A stretch of DNA of 64,000 bases from Flaveria trinervia. Taxonomy: Eukaryota; Streptophyta; Magnoliopsida; Asterales; Asteraceae. The notes under the pieces are model-generated. The model did not search any database, was not told the origin of the DNA, and saw only the letters and a program-made list of their open reading frames with translations. Of this stretch, positions 23,697 to 35,120 are shown piece by piece. The stretch is taken from positions 72,336,192-72,400,191 of the forward strand of contig CM046444.1 of NCBI GenBank assembly GCA_025506515.1, in the 5' to 3' direction. Each line of letters opens with the position of its first letter. The stretch's first letter is position 1. A program made the translations under genes and the position numbers.

Positions 23697-24501
23697 TGTC
23701 AGGATCAGTGATCACAAGTTTGATGTCATTGAGCGTAGCACAACGGAATATGAACAAGAATTAGAAAAATTGTAGCAAGAATTTGATGCTCGTATGCATT
23801 AAGAACAAATACGGTTATAACGAGAGAATATATTTCTGTAACAAGGAATGTTTTAATAATGTTGAATATTTCTGATCAAATCATTCATACATTACATTAG
23901 GTTGACACTCTTTATATAGAGTGCAATCGCTGCTGTCATCACGGGTAAGTGACAACTGGCAGATCTATTACAAAAATAACTAACTCTTAACAAACTACTG
24001 AAATGTTCACAACTACTGAGAACATATCAGAGTGTTAAGTACAAAATAAGAAACTACTGATAAGAAACTACTGAAATTACAACGACTGAAGAACAAGCTC
24101 TTCAGTCGTTTTACAAAAATACTAATAAATATAAAACTACCGAAAGGTAACCGTCAGAACTACTGAAGAAGACCTCTTCAGCTGTTGTGACAATGTCTGA
24201 TACTTTGGTCTTCAGCACTTGTGTCTTCAGACTTTGTCTTCAGCACTTGTGTCTTCAGACTTTGTCTTCAGCACTTGTGTCTTCAGACTTTGTCTTCAGC
24301 ACTTGTCTTCAGACTTTGTCTTCAGCACTTGTCTTCAGACTTTGTCTTCAGCACTTGTCTTCAGACTTTGTCTTCAGCACTTGTGTTCAGACTTTGTAAT
24401 CAGCTGTTGTCTTCAGCTGTTGTGGTCTTCGGTAGTTGTTGTGACGTCTGTGGGACTTAAAGGTTTTTCTGATCCGGCTCATTGGTTCTTTTGGTCCAAC
24501 A
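23697..24501 (-). repeat. B' 3' LTR, 805 bp
   Basis: Minus orientation: TGTTGGACCAAAAG ... ACTGATCCTGACA. U3 holds repeats of CTTCAG/CTGAAG and ACTACTGA type, including a tandem repeat at 24209-24400. A TATA-like TCTATATAAAG lies at about 23911-23921. Partner of the 881-bp LTR at 58105-58985. Confidence 0.88.
24209..24400. repeat. Tandem repeat of 26-29 bp in B' LTR
   Basis: Plus strand alternates CTTCAGCACTTGT(GT) and CTTCAGACTTTGT about seven times. The first units are about 28-29 bp with an extra GT; later ones about 26 bp. It creates open frames full of SSDFVFSTC in all three plus frames, which are not genes. In B (58625-58925) the same words are present but not in regular tandem, so the array expanded in B' after the copies separated. 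Confidence 0.85.
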
Positions 24502-24719
24502 AACTCCCCCTGAACCAATGCAGCCAAAACCTTTAACTTTATTGAGGTCCCACTTATTGTTGGCAGAATGGTTGGTCTTTTTCCTTCTTGATCAGTTGAG
24601 AAGATGACCCATATAAGCACTGGCCTGGAAATGAGTCTCTGATGATTTGGTTGGCAATGTATGGATGGGAGCTCTGTATTGGGGAATTTGACACTGAGCT
24701 GTTCCCCCATCCATGAGAC
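24502..24719 (-). other. B' purine tract and 3' untranslated region
   Basis: GGTTCAGGGGGAGTT on the minus strand (24502-24516) precedes the LTR; the same tract is in B (58986-59000). The rest is about 200 bases between the tract and the ORF3 stop, with a match in B at 59001-59201. Confidence 0.8.
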
Positions 24720-27700
24720 TCACTTCCCATGTATAAGCCTGTAGGATTCTCTGGTGTATGCTCTGAGAAACATAATTTGTTCTTCCATGGTCAGGTTCTC
24801 GGCTTCACCATCAAACAATCCTTCACGCCCATACAACTCTGAGATGTACTTGGCCTGTTTACCATTTTTGAGCTCAACTGTTGTAATCTGTCTGTATGCA
24901 AACTCATCAGGATGAGTCCCTTCAAGTAACAGACTGAACTCATTTTGTTTGAAGTTCTCAAGCCTCTTGTAGACGAACCCCTTTTTAATAATTATGTTCT
25001 CCAACATCTTTTGGGGTGGTTGTTTAGTCTCATAGACCTTCTTGAAATCTTCTACAATCTCCCAAAGTGATACTACAAGGACCACTGTGATCTCTTCATC
25101 TACGATCCTTTTGACTTGGCCCTTGTATCTCGAAGGAATGTCTTTCTTTACAATCCTGTGAGCCACCCTAGGATCAGGCCATATTCTCACCTTTTCCTTC
25201 TGATATTGAAATGTGTTGGCATGGGTGTACAACCTCAGAGCTTCTTTCTTCATACTTATTATTGATGACGAGCAGCATAAGTTTTGTCAATGCTTTTCAG
25301 CATTTCATCATCATGAAGCTTTTGCTGTTGTTCTTCTTCAATCTTTACTCTCATAGCTTCCATCTGTAAGGTGGGAGTGATGGGCATGGGTTTGGCTTTA
25401 GCCAATGTTAAGACTGCAGACAGAGGAAGCCTATCTTTTTCCACATCATCCTCTTCTTCTTCTTCTTCTAGCCTTAACACCCTTCTCTTCTTCTTCTTAG
25501 GTGCATCATCGGCTGTTGGTTTAGATGGTAAGGGAGTTGGTTTTGTGGGTTGTGGTTGTGGTTGTTTTGGAGAGGGAATGTTGACAGGCTGAGTTAGCAT
25601 TTTGGAGGTGAATGTTGCCTTTGAGTATTTGGCTAGCTCAGTCCTGCTCCCTGCTCCTGCTTTATTCAAAGCTTCGACTACTAACCCCGTAGTGTATGCC
25701 TCAGACGAACAGATCTTGGAGGTTATGGCCAAGATGCTGTCCCTAGTCCATGATTTTACTTCGATCAATGATCTCCCAAGGTATTTGCTGATGAATCTGA
25801 TCATGATCTCAAGTCTCTCTCTATCCATAGTGTTGTAGCTGGCCCATCTTTGTTGGATCTCTTCGATCTCTAATCTTCTTATTTCAGAATCCAGCTTTTC
25901 AGTGTCGAAACCTTGCCTAAACAGCTGATCAATGATATTGTCCATTGATCTACTGTGTTCAGCATCAGCCTCTTTAACCATTTCGTTCAAGTTCTTCTCT
26001 TTCTCAGCACTCTTCTTTTTCTTGAATGTGACATGAAAATATTTTTGACTTTCATGTACTTTTTCAATTTCAGCTCCCTTCTCAATCACATTCTCCTTCT
26101 CTTTTTCGGCCTCATACACACAATCCTTCTCTTTTTCCACCTCTTTATCTTTCTCTTTCTCTCTCTCCTTCTCCATCCTCTTTCTTTTAGCTTTCACTGC
26201 TGAACTCTCCCCCTTTTTGGGTGCATTGGTTGCAAGGGATTGAGTAGCAGAAAGTTGTTGGCGCAGTACATCCTCCACCAGAGGTTGTAAGATAGTAGAA
26301 AGTCTCTCATCAACAGTTTTAATAACAAATTCGGTTAGCTGTGGTGTGATGAGAGATAGGGGATTTTGAGGGATAGCATCCATTTGCTCAGGGGGGTTTT
26401 GGTCCTGAGAAATGGTGCCAGAAACAGAGGCAGGTGGTTGAGAATTTTGTAGTGGCTGTGTGTTTAAGGGACCTACAGAGGAAGGTGCCATCTGTTGGGT
26501 TAATGTGGTGGCAGATGGTCTTTCTCCTTGAGAGAGTTGGTCAAGTAGTTTTTGCAGCCTACTGACTTCCTCCTCTAGGAGTGTGTTCTGGGCAAGAACA
26601 TCATAAAAGAAGCCCAGGTCATCATCAGCAGACGCTGAATCACCTGACCTTCTGCTTGTAGCAGGATGTACATGCACTGGGTGTAGACCAGTTGTAGCAT
26701 GTGCCCCTTTGTCTTGGTACTGGGGACTTCCAGCCTCAGGACTTAGTCCTTCATCAGCTGTTCCCTCTGGTGAGGTCTTAGGAATGTTACCAGCCTCAGT
26801 CTGATCATATGCTGATTCAGAAGAGGTGGCAGCCTCACCAGATGTTCTGTTCTCCATATCCACACCAGGAGATAGAACATTAAACCCCGGTGTTGTGGGT
26901 TGTCAGAAGCATGATGATCCCCGTCCTCAATAGCTGTGATTCTCCCCTTTGTTGGTGGTTGTTGGGGAGGAGGAGAGGCATGCAGCTGAGTCAGCACATT
27001 TGCAATGATAAGGGTGGGACTTTGGGGGGCGGTTGCATGGGGAGATAGGGTAAAACAGTGTGCACCTGGGGAGAATGGTGCTCTTCAATGGAAATCTCCT
27101 CAAATGAAGAAGATCCCAGATTTGTGGATACCCCTTCTGTGGTTGCTGCAGGCTCCTTTTGAGAGGAATCCTGAGCGGCTGTGGCTGGGAGAGTCCTTAT
27201 ATCCACTAGGGGGTTATAACCAGTGGATATAGCCTGCGTTTGTGTTGCAGGGGCATCCTCAGGGGACTCATTTCCTTGAGTAGCCTTTTTGGTTTTCTTT
27301 TTAGTGGGTTTCGTGGGGACTTTTGATTTGGAGGTGGTAGCTGTGGGTTCCAGCTGCGTGGGTTTGCGCAGCTTGGCAGCCATTTTGAGTGATGGTCAGA
27401 GTTGTGCCGGGAGTATACTTCAGGCAGCACAGCCATAGCAGGGACTCCCAGGCCAACAAGTCCCTCAGCTTGAAGCTGGTTTGCAATTATGGCCATTATG
27501 AACCGAGGATATAATATCCAACGGTTAGCAGTTTGTTTTTGAGCCATATCCTTGAGCTTTGAAAATAGTATTTCCGAAAAATTTAAAGGTTGTTGCTCAA
27601 GGATGGAGTACATTACCTGTTGCCACCTTGTGGACATTTGATCCCATGATAAGGTCTTGGAAGCAAGGCACACATTTACCATATGAAATATGAGACGTTC

Positions 27701-28005
27701 GGCATCTGGGAATGTTTCTTGAGTAAGGTAGATGCACTCAAGTCACCCTGGTATCCATGGTGGGCAAATTATTGATCTGTTGTGCCCTTTGGATAACCAG
27801 TTGGGAAAGTGGCATTATCCAGATTCAGGGTTTGACGAAGAGTGTCTGGAGTGATGACCACTTTTTGTCCATGGACAAATGATTAAAGAGACTCTGTGTC
27901 GTTCTCCTCAGAGACTAAAGTGACATTTGTCCAGAAGTGGTTAAGGGATGCGGCATATATGGTGGGATTTATCAGAAACGCCGTTTTGTAGGGTGATTGA
28001 ACCAT
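24720..28005 (-). pseudogene. B' ORF3, extra Sirevirus-type gene (few breaks)
   Basis: From the ATG at 28005: MVQSPYKTAFLINP...LNHFWTNVTLVSEEN; a W..VMYSILEQQPLNFSEILFSKLKDMAQ stretch with LYPRFI (about 27500-27520); a Lys/Thr/Pro-rich part; a 534-residue open stretch (25259-26863) with a short coiled coil (LLEEEVSRLQKLLDQL), a Lys/Glu repeat (EKEREKEKDKEVEKEKD) and a compact conserved region (MDNIIDQLFRQG ... SSEAYTTGLVVEALNKAGAGSRTELAK), then a KKKKRRV basic patch and acidic run; and a final 177-residue part (24720-25253). Breaks near 27870, 27390-27700, 26900-26990 and 25257. The basic patch could be a nuclear localisation signal. No membrane segment seen. Function unknown. Confidence 0.75.
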
Positions 28006-28016
28006 GCGGCATATAC

Positions 28017-30470
28017 TAGCAGTAAGTCTCCATCCTTTTCTTTGATAAACAATGTGCAGTCAATGACTCCCCTGCAAAAGCTGTGTTTCACAAGGTGAGT
28101 TGAGAGTTTCTCATACCAGGCTCTTGGAGCTTGATGAAGCCCGTATAAGTCCTTGTGAAGTTTGTAAACTCTGTCCCGATGATAAGGATCTTCAAATCCC
28201 TCGGGTTGACTCACATAAACTGTCTCTCGAATTTCACCATGAAGGAATGCACTCTTCAAATCTAATTGATAGACTTTGATCTTCATATACGATGCATAGG
28301 CAAGGAAGATGCGGATGGCTTCCATCCTGGCCACGGGTGCAAATACTTCATTATAATCAATCCCCTCAACTTGTCGAAATCCCTGAACTACCAGTTGAGC
28401 TTTGTTCCTGATAATGACACCTTGGTCATCCTTTTTGCATTTCAAGACCCATTTGGTGCCAATGACCTTAGCACCTTTAGGTCTATCTACTAGTGTCCAT
28501 ACACCTAGCTTCTTGAATTGAAGAAGTTCCTCTTGCATGGCACTCACCCATGCCTCATCATTCAATGTTTCACTAACGTATATTGGCTCAACCTACGAGA
28601 CAAAACACCGATAAGCACCATCATGAATGTATCCTTTTTCCATTACCGAGGCATAATCAGCTGAGTACAGCTGATTTCTGGTCTGCACTCCTGATCTGAC
28701 ATCCCCAATGACATTGTCTAGGGGATGATAGACATTTAGACGTGATCCTGGAGTGGTAGGATAAACTACCTCAGAGCCAAGATTATGAACATTTGGTTCT
28801 GCATCTGAGGTAGAAGGAATTTGAGGTTCTGAAGTCGAAGAAGCATCACTGTTAGATGTTTGTGGACTTAAAGGAATTGGAACATGTCTCTCCTGATTGT
28901 TCTGGTCATCCTCTGTAGTTTCATCTTCTGAGGAGGAGTCACTGTCTTCTAGTGCTCCCCCTGAGTGATCAGATGATTCTTCCTGTGAGCTCCATGATGG
29001 TAGATCAAGATATGGTGTATTCAAGATATCATACATCATTCGTGCAGCTAACTCGTCATCAGAATGAGAGATAGGGATGTTAAAGGACTTGAAGAATCCA
29101 TCATAGTCGAAAAAGTAAGCGGGTCCTTTTCTAGTAGGGGGTGTGGTATATCTCTGAACATCAACATTACACCACACTTCTACTAATCCCGTTGATTTGT
29201 TGTAGACTCTCTTGTTCGGTATGTTGTGTCCTAGGAAGATCCCTTCATCAGCCTTCTCGTTGAATTTTCATTCTTGAGTCTTCTTCAGAAGTGTGCATGG
29301 TGCGCCAAATGGTTCGAGATACTCCAGATTAGGTTTACGTCGTTGTAGTAACTCGTAACATGTCTTGCCATGGCGCTTGACTACCAGGACTCGATTTAAT
29401 GTATAACATGCATTAGCCACCGCCTCATTCCAGAATTGGATAGGCAGTTTCGAGTCTGCTAGCATTGCCCGTGCTGTCTATCAAGCTTCTATTCTTCCTC
29501 TCAGCAACACCATTCATTTGAGGCGTGTAGGAGAGGTGAACTGGTGCACAATTCCCCTTTCCTTTCAGTAAGCCTCCATCCACAGATTCTTGAATTCAGT
29601 CCCGTTGTCTGAGCGTACCTATCTCACCTTCAGCTTGTAGAGAGATTCCAGTGTGGTTACTAATTCCTTGAATGACTCAAATGTTTTTGACTTGGACTTC
29701 AAAAACATTACCTAAGAGAATCTTGAGTAGTCATCAGTAACCACATAACAGTACAAGTCACCTGCAATGCTCTTTATACTGACTGGACCAAACAGATCCA
29801 CGTGAAGAAGTTCAAGAGGAAGCTCGATAGAATTAACTTTCTTTTCCATATGATATTTCTTCGTCTGTTTGCCTTTCTTGCTGCTACACAGAAATCTAGA
29901 AGCTGGAAATTTTTTATGTTAACACTCTCACTAGATCCTTTGAATCAAGTGATTCATCTTCCGTTGATTAATGTGTCCCATTCTCCTATGCCAGGAAATG
30001 GAGTCCTTCTCAGTAGCTTTTGATAGGAAGCACTGAACTTCATGATCCATTGTAGAAGCCGTTGAGAGATCCAAAACATAAAGGTTTATATCTTGAAGCT
30101 GTCATCAGAACTTGGTACTCCGGAATCACATAGTCTTTCTTTAGGACGTAACACTTCTTTTTGTCGAATATGATTTTAAATCCTTTGTCACATATTTGGG
30201 AAACAGAAAGTAAGTTGTTGTGAAGTTGTTGAACGTAGTTCACTTTATCAAACTTAACTTTCTGATTCCAACCTCTCCTTGAGCTGTGATATAACCTCCT
30301 TTGTTACTAGCAAACGAAACATGGCCACCTTTTATTTGTTTGACGTTTGATAAAAGAGCCATGTTTCCTTTCATGTGCCTGGATGCTCTGCTATCTACAA
30401 TCCACGTGTTGGTTTTAGCACGGTAGCAAACACCCTGCACATACAATTTAAAGCATTAGTTTATGTTAGG
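28017..30470 (-). pseudogene. pol: E Pol: protease, integrase and RT cut before its active site
   Basis: From high to low coordinate: protease motif VDSRASRHM (about 30405), where the family has D-S/T-G; GAG-pre-integrase SWHRRMGHINQRKM (about 29970); integrase with LHVDLFGPV (about 29790), DDYSRF (about 29725), SDNGTEFKN (about 29610) and QMNGVAERKN (about 29500), so the three acidic residues are visible across breaks; a Ser/Asp-rich linker (28700-29170); RT with LNDEAWVSAMQEELLQFK, GTKWVLKCKKDDQG, YQLDLKSAFLHGE and LYGLHQAPRAWYEKLS. RT stops after GDLLLV, before YVDD, and the frame runs into B' ORF3 leader sequence, ending at 27972. RNase H absent. Confidence 0.87.
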
Positions 30471-30544
30471 AACCCAAGCCTTTAATGGCTTGGGTTTCCC
30501 AGAGGCATCACACCTCATGAATTCAACCCATTGACCCTTAGAAG

Positions 30545-33215
30545 TTAAGGATTGATCGGAATTTGGTATGTCCTTATTTTCAAGAATTGAGAAGGTTTTT
30601 TCTTTCCATAAACCAGATTTGTGTAAGGCCTGTTTGTGATAAACAGACGACTGGTTGATGGATTGAACTTTGGGTTCATTTGCTCTTTTTGGAGGCGACA
30701 CAGAGTTCCTCTTAGAAGAGCTAGATGTTGAGGTAGAAAGTTCAACTTTCTTCCTTGGTGTCTGTGGTAATAAGGACAGTCAGATGCTATGTGACCATAC
30801 TCTCCACAGTTATAGCAGGATCTGCTATCAACTTTATGGTTTCTATGTTTTGGTGGAGATGTAGATGTCACACTGTTTACCTTATTATTTTTGGACCGAG
30901 ACACTTCTTGGTTAGAGGTATGAATTGGTTTCATAAAATTAATTGCTTTTCCTGGTTTTACATCTTTGATCTCTTGTTTACCTGATTGATTAGGTTTTAT
31001 GGTCCTTTTGGGTTCTGGTTTGACTTTGTTTGACCCTGACTTTAATTTTACCTTTCAAAATCTTTTCTAGGTTTACACAAGGCATCTTTCCTATTGCCTT
31101 TGAAATGGCCTCCTTCTTTTTAGAGTCAGATTCAAATGATTGACTTATGGAATCTGGATCACTAACCAGAGGAGTGGACACCACGTGATCAAGGTCTCAG
31201 GTGGTGGTGGGACCACTTTGTATCCCAGTCCCTCCCCATTATTCCTCTCTTACTAAGTGTTGGACAATGTGTGATGAGCTTGTCCAACTGTGCAGTTTCT
31301 GTTTTAAAGAATTGACTTCTACTTCTAAAACTTCCTTTTGTTTCTTAGTGTCCTCTAGGGAGTTCAGATAGTACCTAATGTCATTTGCTTGATTAAAAGC
31401 AACTACTTCGGTTTCCCTAAGCTATTTATTCAATAGATCTATCTTTTCTTGTAACTGTGCTCATTTTGTTTCAAGACTCTATTAGCTTATGTGCATAGTT
31501 CCACGTCCTTTACTAAGCTATTATTATGATATAATAACCTAGCAAATTTTGAATCGATGCTTTCTCTAAATTTATTACATTCTAAGCAAGCATGATTATT
31601 AAACAGTTTGTCAGTGGTACTTACCTGTGATGTAGAAGAAGAATCAGCCATGAGAACAGAGTTTGTTGATTTTAGTTCTGGTGATGCTGACGTTGAAGTA
31701 GACTTTTCTTCCTCAGGCAGTTAGTTGACAACATTATCAATGTCTTCAGAATTTGGCATTGCGATCTCTACTGTTATATCTCCTTCACTTGCAGAATCAT
31801 TATCAATGCGTCCACACTAGCTATATTGGACTCTCCTGGTGAGACGAACCGGAAGCTCTAGTCCTGTCCCTCATCCTTATTTGCAGTCAAAGCTTTGGGG
31901 TCCTTGTTTGATGAAGTAGAACTACTAGATGTGGACTTGTCCTGATGATTGAAGGACGAGAATGGATTCCCATTTCTAGTCTTGTTAGGCTTCACACATT
32001 CTCTTTTGAAGTGCCCCTTTTCGCCACAGTTGAAGCAGGTCACCTTGTTCTTGTCAAAGCCAAAAGTAGTGTCCTTAGTAGCAACCAAGTTTTGTCCGGT
32101 CTTCTTCACGAGCTTCTATGCTCTCCATACAGCACTTGCTAAGGCCCACATAATATCCATTCTTTCCAGTTCAGTCACATCAACCTGCTCATAGTCCTTA
32201 TCTGCGAGATGGTAGTTTCCAATTTTCCCCGCAACAAGTCCATCATAGGACTGAACCACTGCTGCCAAGAGATCCATGTGCTCTCGAGCTACTTCTACTG
32301 TCACGTTACCGAGATACTCAGTCTTCAGTCGTGTAGAATTTGCTTCACATACAATATATTGGGTACTAGAAGACCCTGACGTATCTGTTCCTGAAGGAGA
32401 GACTTGTGAAGGACTAGATGAGTTTGACACAAAGGCAATCTAAAGAGGGGCTCCAGACATCTTAAATTGAGGAGTGGCATTGTACAAAGCTAGATTCTAA
32501 GTATACGAAGACTTCTGAGCTCGATACTTCATCCTTAGTGCTTCTTCTCGCAGCTTTAGTATGAACTCATTGATGTCCAACTTTGATAGCAATCCATTCT
32601 GTCTCAGATTTGAAACAAAAGAAGCCTAACTTTCTGGCAACCCGTCTGCAAAATTTGACACTTTATCTTCAATGGTAGTTGTGACACCATGTGTGTGCAG
32701 CTCGCTCATCAAATGGTAGAATCTATCAATGACATCGTCTAAACTCTCATTTCCCATCGATGAAAAGTTGTCAAATTATTTCTTCAACTCCTTAGCTTTA
32801 ATGGCGTTCAACGAAGCGTTCCTGTCATATCTTTTCTCCAGCTCATCCCATAACTTCTTGGCTTGCTTATTCTCTGAGAATTGGTGAAAAATATCCTTAG
32901 GGATACACTGTGTTAGCAATGCATATACTCTCTTTTCAGCATTATATTTAACTTTTTATGCATCAGTCATTCCTCCTAGAGTAAGTTTCACCCCATCGGC
33001 TCCCACAGGCATACTGTATCCCGTCTCAATAGCTTCACACACATTTGGATCCACTCCATTGAGGTAGATCTCAAAACGTTGTTTCCAGTGGGAAAACTCA
33101 TCTAATGTTATAAGCTCGGGGGTTTATTATGGTTCCCCACCTCACTCTCCGGTAGCAGTAAGTTCTGAATCTGTGAGTACTTCCCAGCTGTAAACGCTGA
33201 CAACTGATCCTCCAT
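30545..33215 (-). pseudogene. gag: E Gag with two CCHC knuckles (broken)
   Basis: The ATG at 33215 (MEDQLSAFTAGKYS) lies after the leader array. A capsid-like region follows: FSHWKQRFEIYLNGVDPNVCEAI, YALLTQCIPKDIFHQF, AKKLWDELEKRYDRN, DDVIDRFYHLMSELHTHGV. The first knuckle CFNCGEKGHFKREC is at about 32030; a degenerate Lys-rich middle (30990-31850) has many stops; the second knuckle CYNCGEYGHIASDC is at about 30790-30830. Two knuckles and long size fit Sirevirus Gag. Stops near 33113, 32955, 32785, 32630 and 32115. Confidence 0.83.
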
Positions 33216-33235
33216 CTCGATTAACTTTAAGTCTC

Positions 33236-33460
33236 TTAAACAATCTGTTGACTGGTGCGAATGGAGCGATGCGAATGGGCTACCCATGCGAATGAAACTA
33301 TGCGACTGGTTCAATCGTGCGAGTGAAACTGATGCGTATGAACAATGCGATCGGTAGACTTAGTCGTACTAATGAAGATGCAACTGAGTCCAATCGTACG
33401 TCTGGGGATGCAAATAAAGTCCAGTCGTGCGATTGGGTCAATCGTGCGACTGAAGCTGCT
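33236..33460 (-). repeat. Palindrome array in E 5' leader
   Basis: Between primer site and Gag ATG, with degenerate copies of the E/F motif (TCGTGCGATTGGGTC, TCGTGCGACTGAAG, GCGACTGGTTC). This is a third place, besides U3 and the pol-ORF3 spacer, where the element carries the motif; as part of the leader it would be in the genomic RNA near the expected packaging region. Confidence 0.75.
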
Positions 33461-33665
33461 GTTTTTCGAAAATTTCTAGGTTTAACGTGTTTTGGTCGTA
33501 AAAACCCGAATTTTTGCCAATCCTAATCACCTTATTCCGTAGAAACCAAAACTTGATGAGCACGGGACGTCCAAGCCAACTTTTTACATAAAAGGATTGC
33601 GCTTTTAGTGAAAAACACACCCTTTGTATCAGAATTGATTATATCACACGTAATCAAGAGCTAAA

Positions 33666-33677
33666 GCTCTCATACCA
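33666..33677 (-). promoter_or_regulatory. E primer binding site, tRNA-iMet type
   Basis: Minus-strand TGGTATGAGAGC starts two bases after the LTR end. Plant initiator methionine tRNA would pair with TGGTATCAGAGC, so there is one mismatch. Its position adjoining the LTR marks 33680-34402 as the 5' LTR. Confidence 0.85.
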
Positions 33678-33679
33678 CT

Positions 33680-34402
33680 TGTTAGGATCTTGTATTTAAA
33701 CGAAATACAAACTGATTAACGTGTAAGCCAAACCAAATAGTGTGGAATCCTATTTGATTGGCGATCCAATCAGTGAGAACACACGTAGAAACAATAAGGT
33801 ATTGAATCTAACGTTAAGAATCGATTAGGAATCGATCAGCAGTGTTCTATGAACTTGGAGTACGAACTTTGAGGCCTCTGGACGGCTAGGGTACCTCTGG
33901 AGTCAATAGGAATGAATGCTTATGTTTTTCCACAAATTAAGTGGTATTTATAGGTTAGGATTGCTCATTCGTACGACTGAACCATTAGCATGGTTCATTC
34001 GTGCGATTCAGCCATGCGGTTGATCCATTCGCACGACTGAGTTTTCAGTTGTGCGACTAAGCCAATCTCATGTTACAATCATATGACTGATCCAGTCTTC
34101 CGGTTCAGTCGTGCGACTGAGTCATTCGCCTGAAGTTATTCATGCGTATGGTCCATTCTCATGAGCCATTCGCATGAGAACTTCATTTTGATAAGTTTGA
34201 ATGTTTCCATTAGTATAACATTATGTGTATCAATTTAAACAATCACAGACCTATATAACCAATTCAATATCAACTCATTAATGAAATATTAAACATTATA
34301 AACACAACCAAATATTTTGTATTTCATTAAGTACCCAATAGTTACATAAGTGTAAGACATATTTCATTCAGATCAGGATCTAGATACATATATGAATCAA
34401 CA
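33680..34402 (-). repeat. E 5' LTR, 723 bp
   Basis: Runs TGTTGATTCATATATG ... CCTAACA on the minus strand, the partner of 19231-19953. U3 palindromes at about 33960-34175, TATA-like CTATAAATACC at 33944-33954. By eye about 33 differences from the other LTR, many of them C/T or G/A, as expected from decay of methylated cytosines. Confidence 0.92.
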
Positions 34403-34414
34403 AATGTTAACTAG

Positions 34415-34423
34415 TATAAATAG
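34415..34423 (+). promoter_or_regulatory. TATA-like box upstream of F ORF3 copy 2
   Basis: TATAAATAG follows directly after palindrome array a (interrupted by E) and is followed by GAGGGGAG. Unit 3 has TACAAATAG at 37547-37555, and unit 1 has a deletion here. The arrangement array then TATA repeats that of the F LTR (41655-41882). Candidate internal promoter for ORF3. Confidence 0.45.
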
Positions 34424-34562
34424 AGGGGAGTTGATCACATATGTAACACCCTTTAATTGCTCACCTTTCATATGCACGAACATACTGATACTCTTCCCAA
34501 ATTTCATTTGATTGATTTTACCGATTGATTGTGATACTAACTATTACTCTCTTCATATACAG

Positions 34563-35116
34563 GTAATGTGAGACTGAAATCGACAATAATGCCGGTTTAA
34601 TCAAACCCTAAGGACCGAAATCATTCAAAACAAGAACTTTGAAAAACTCCTCAAAATAAACCACTTAAAAGGACATAATCGTTGATTTAAAGAACACTAG
34701 GTGTTATTTTGAGTTTTTGCACGTCTAATGAGTTTAATCACAATGTTTAACATCAAGTTACGACCAAGATTTGAATTTAAAGTGTCAAACAAAGCTTTAT
34801 GCTAATGGACGTGCTGATGAACTTCAATCCATGATTGAGCAGGAGGTATGACTGAATCGCACGATTGAGCTGGCCGTATGACTCAATCGCACGACTAAAC
34901 CATGCGTATTAGTTCAGTCGCATGATTGGCTCAACCGCATGGCATAGCATAGGACTAAGCTCAGTCGCAGGCTCAATCGTACGACTGTGCTCAATCATAC
35001 GACTAGGACTCAGCCGTATTGTCCATTCGCACGACTGAACAAAATGAACCAAGTTCTTTTAAGAGTCAAATGTCATCATTTACACAAATCTACTGTATAT
35101 GTCTCTTGTGTTACAG
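34563..35116 (+). other. Candidate leader intron before F ORF3 (unit 2)
   Basis: Donor context ATACAG|GTAATG at 34563 and acceptor TTGTGTTACAG| at 35116, five bases before the ORF3 ATG at 35121; 554 bp, containing palindrome array b. The same sites are in unit 1 (16308-16862) and unit 3 (37694-38247). E also has an acceptor, TGTGTTTCAG, 4 bases before its ORF3 ATG. Splicing is inferred. Confidence 0.5.
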
Positions 35117-35120
35117 AAAC

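Larger units (their letters stand above)
23697..28016 (-). mobile_element. B' fragment nested in E: ORF3 and 3' LTR of a second Sirevirus-like family
   Basis: ORF3, 3' UTR, purine tract and LTR match element B at 58105-62480 in order and sequence but not E. The 5' LTR, Gag and Pol of B' are absent; instead E RT abuts B' just upstream of the ORF3 ATG at 28005. On the other side the B' LTR end (...CTGACA on the minus strand) abuts the E spacer. Best read as an insertion of B' into E followed by a deletion that took the 5' part of B' and the E RT tail, RNase H and spacer. Confidence 0.8.
19231..34402 (-). mobile_element. Sirevirus-like copia element E with both LTRs, 15.2 kb including nested B'
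   Basis: On the minus strand: 5' LTR (33680-34402), primer site, 5' leader with palindrome array, Gag with two CCHC knuckles, protease, integrase, RT up to just before YVDD, then foreign B' sequence (23697-28016), spacer array, ORF3, purine tract and 3' LTR (19231-19953). The LTRs are both 723 bp and I counted about 33 differences by eye (about 95 percent identical). It sits in unit 2 of F with a 5-bp target duplication, so it is younger than the F triplication. Confidence 0.9.

Noticed and set aside
24187..24536. ORFs with SSDFVFSTC repeats
   Set aside because: Product of the 26-29 bp tandem repeat in the B' LTR.
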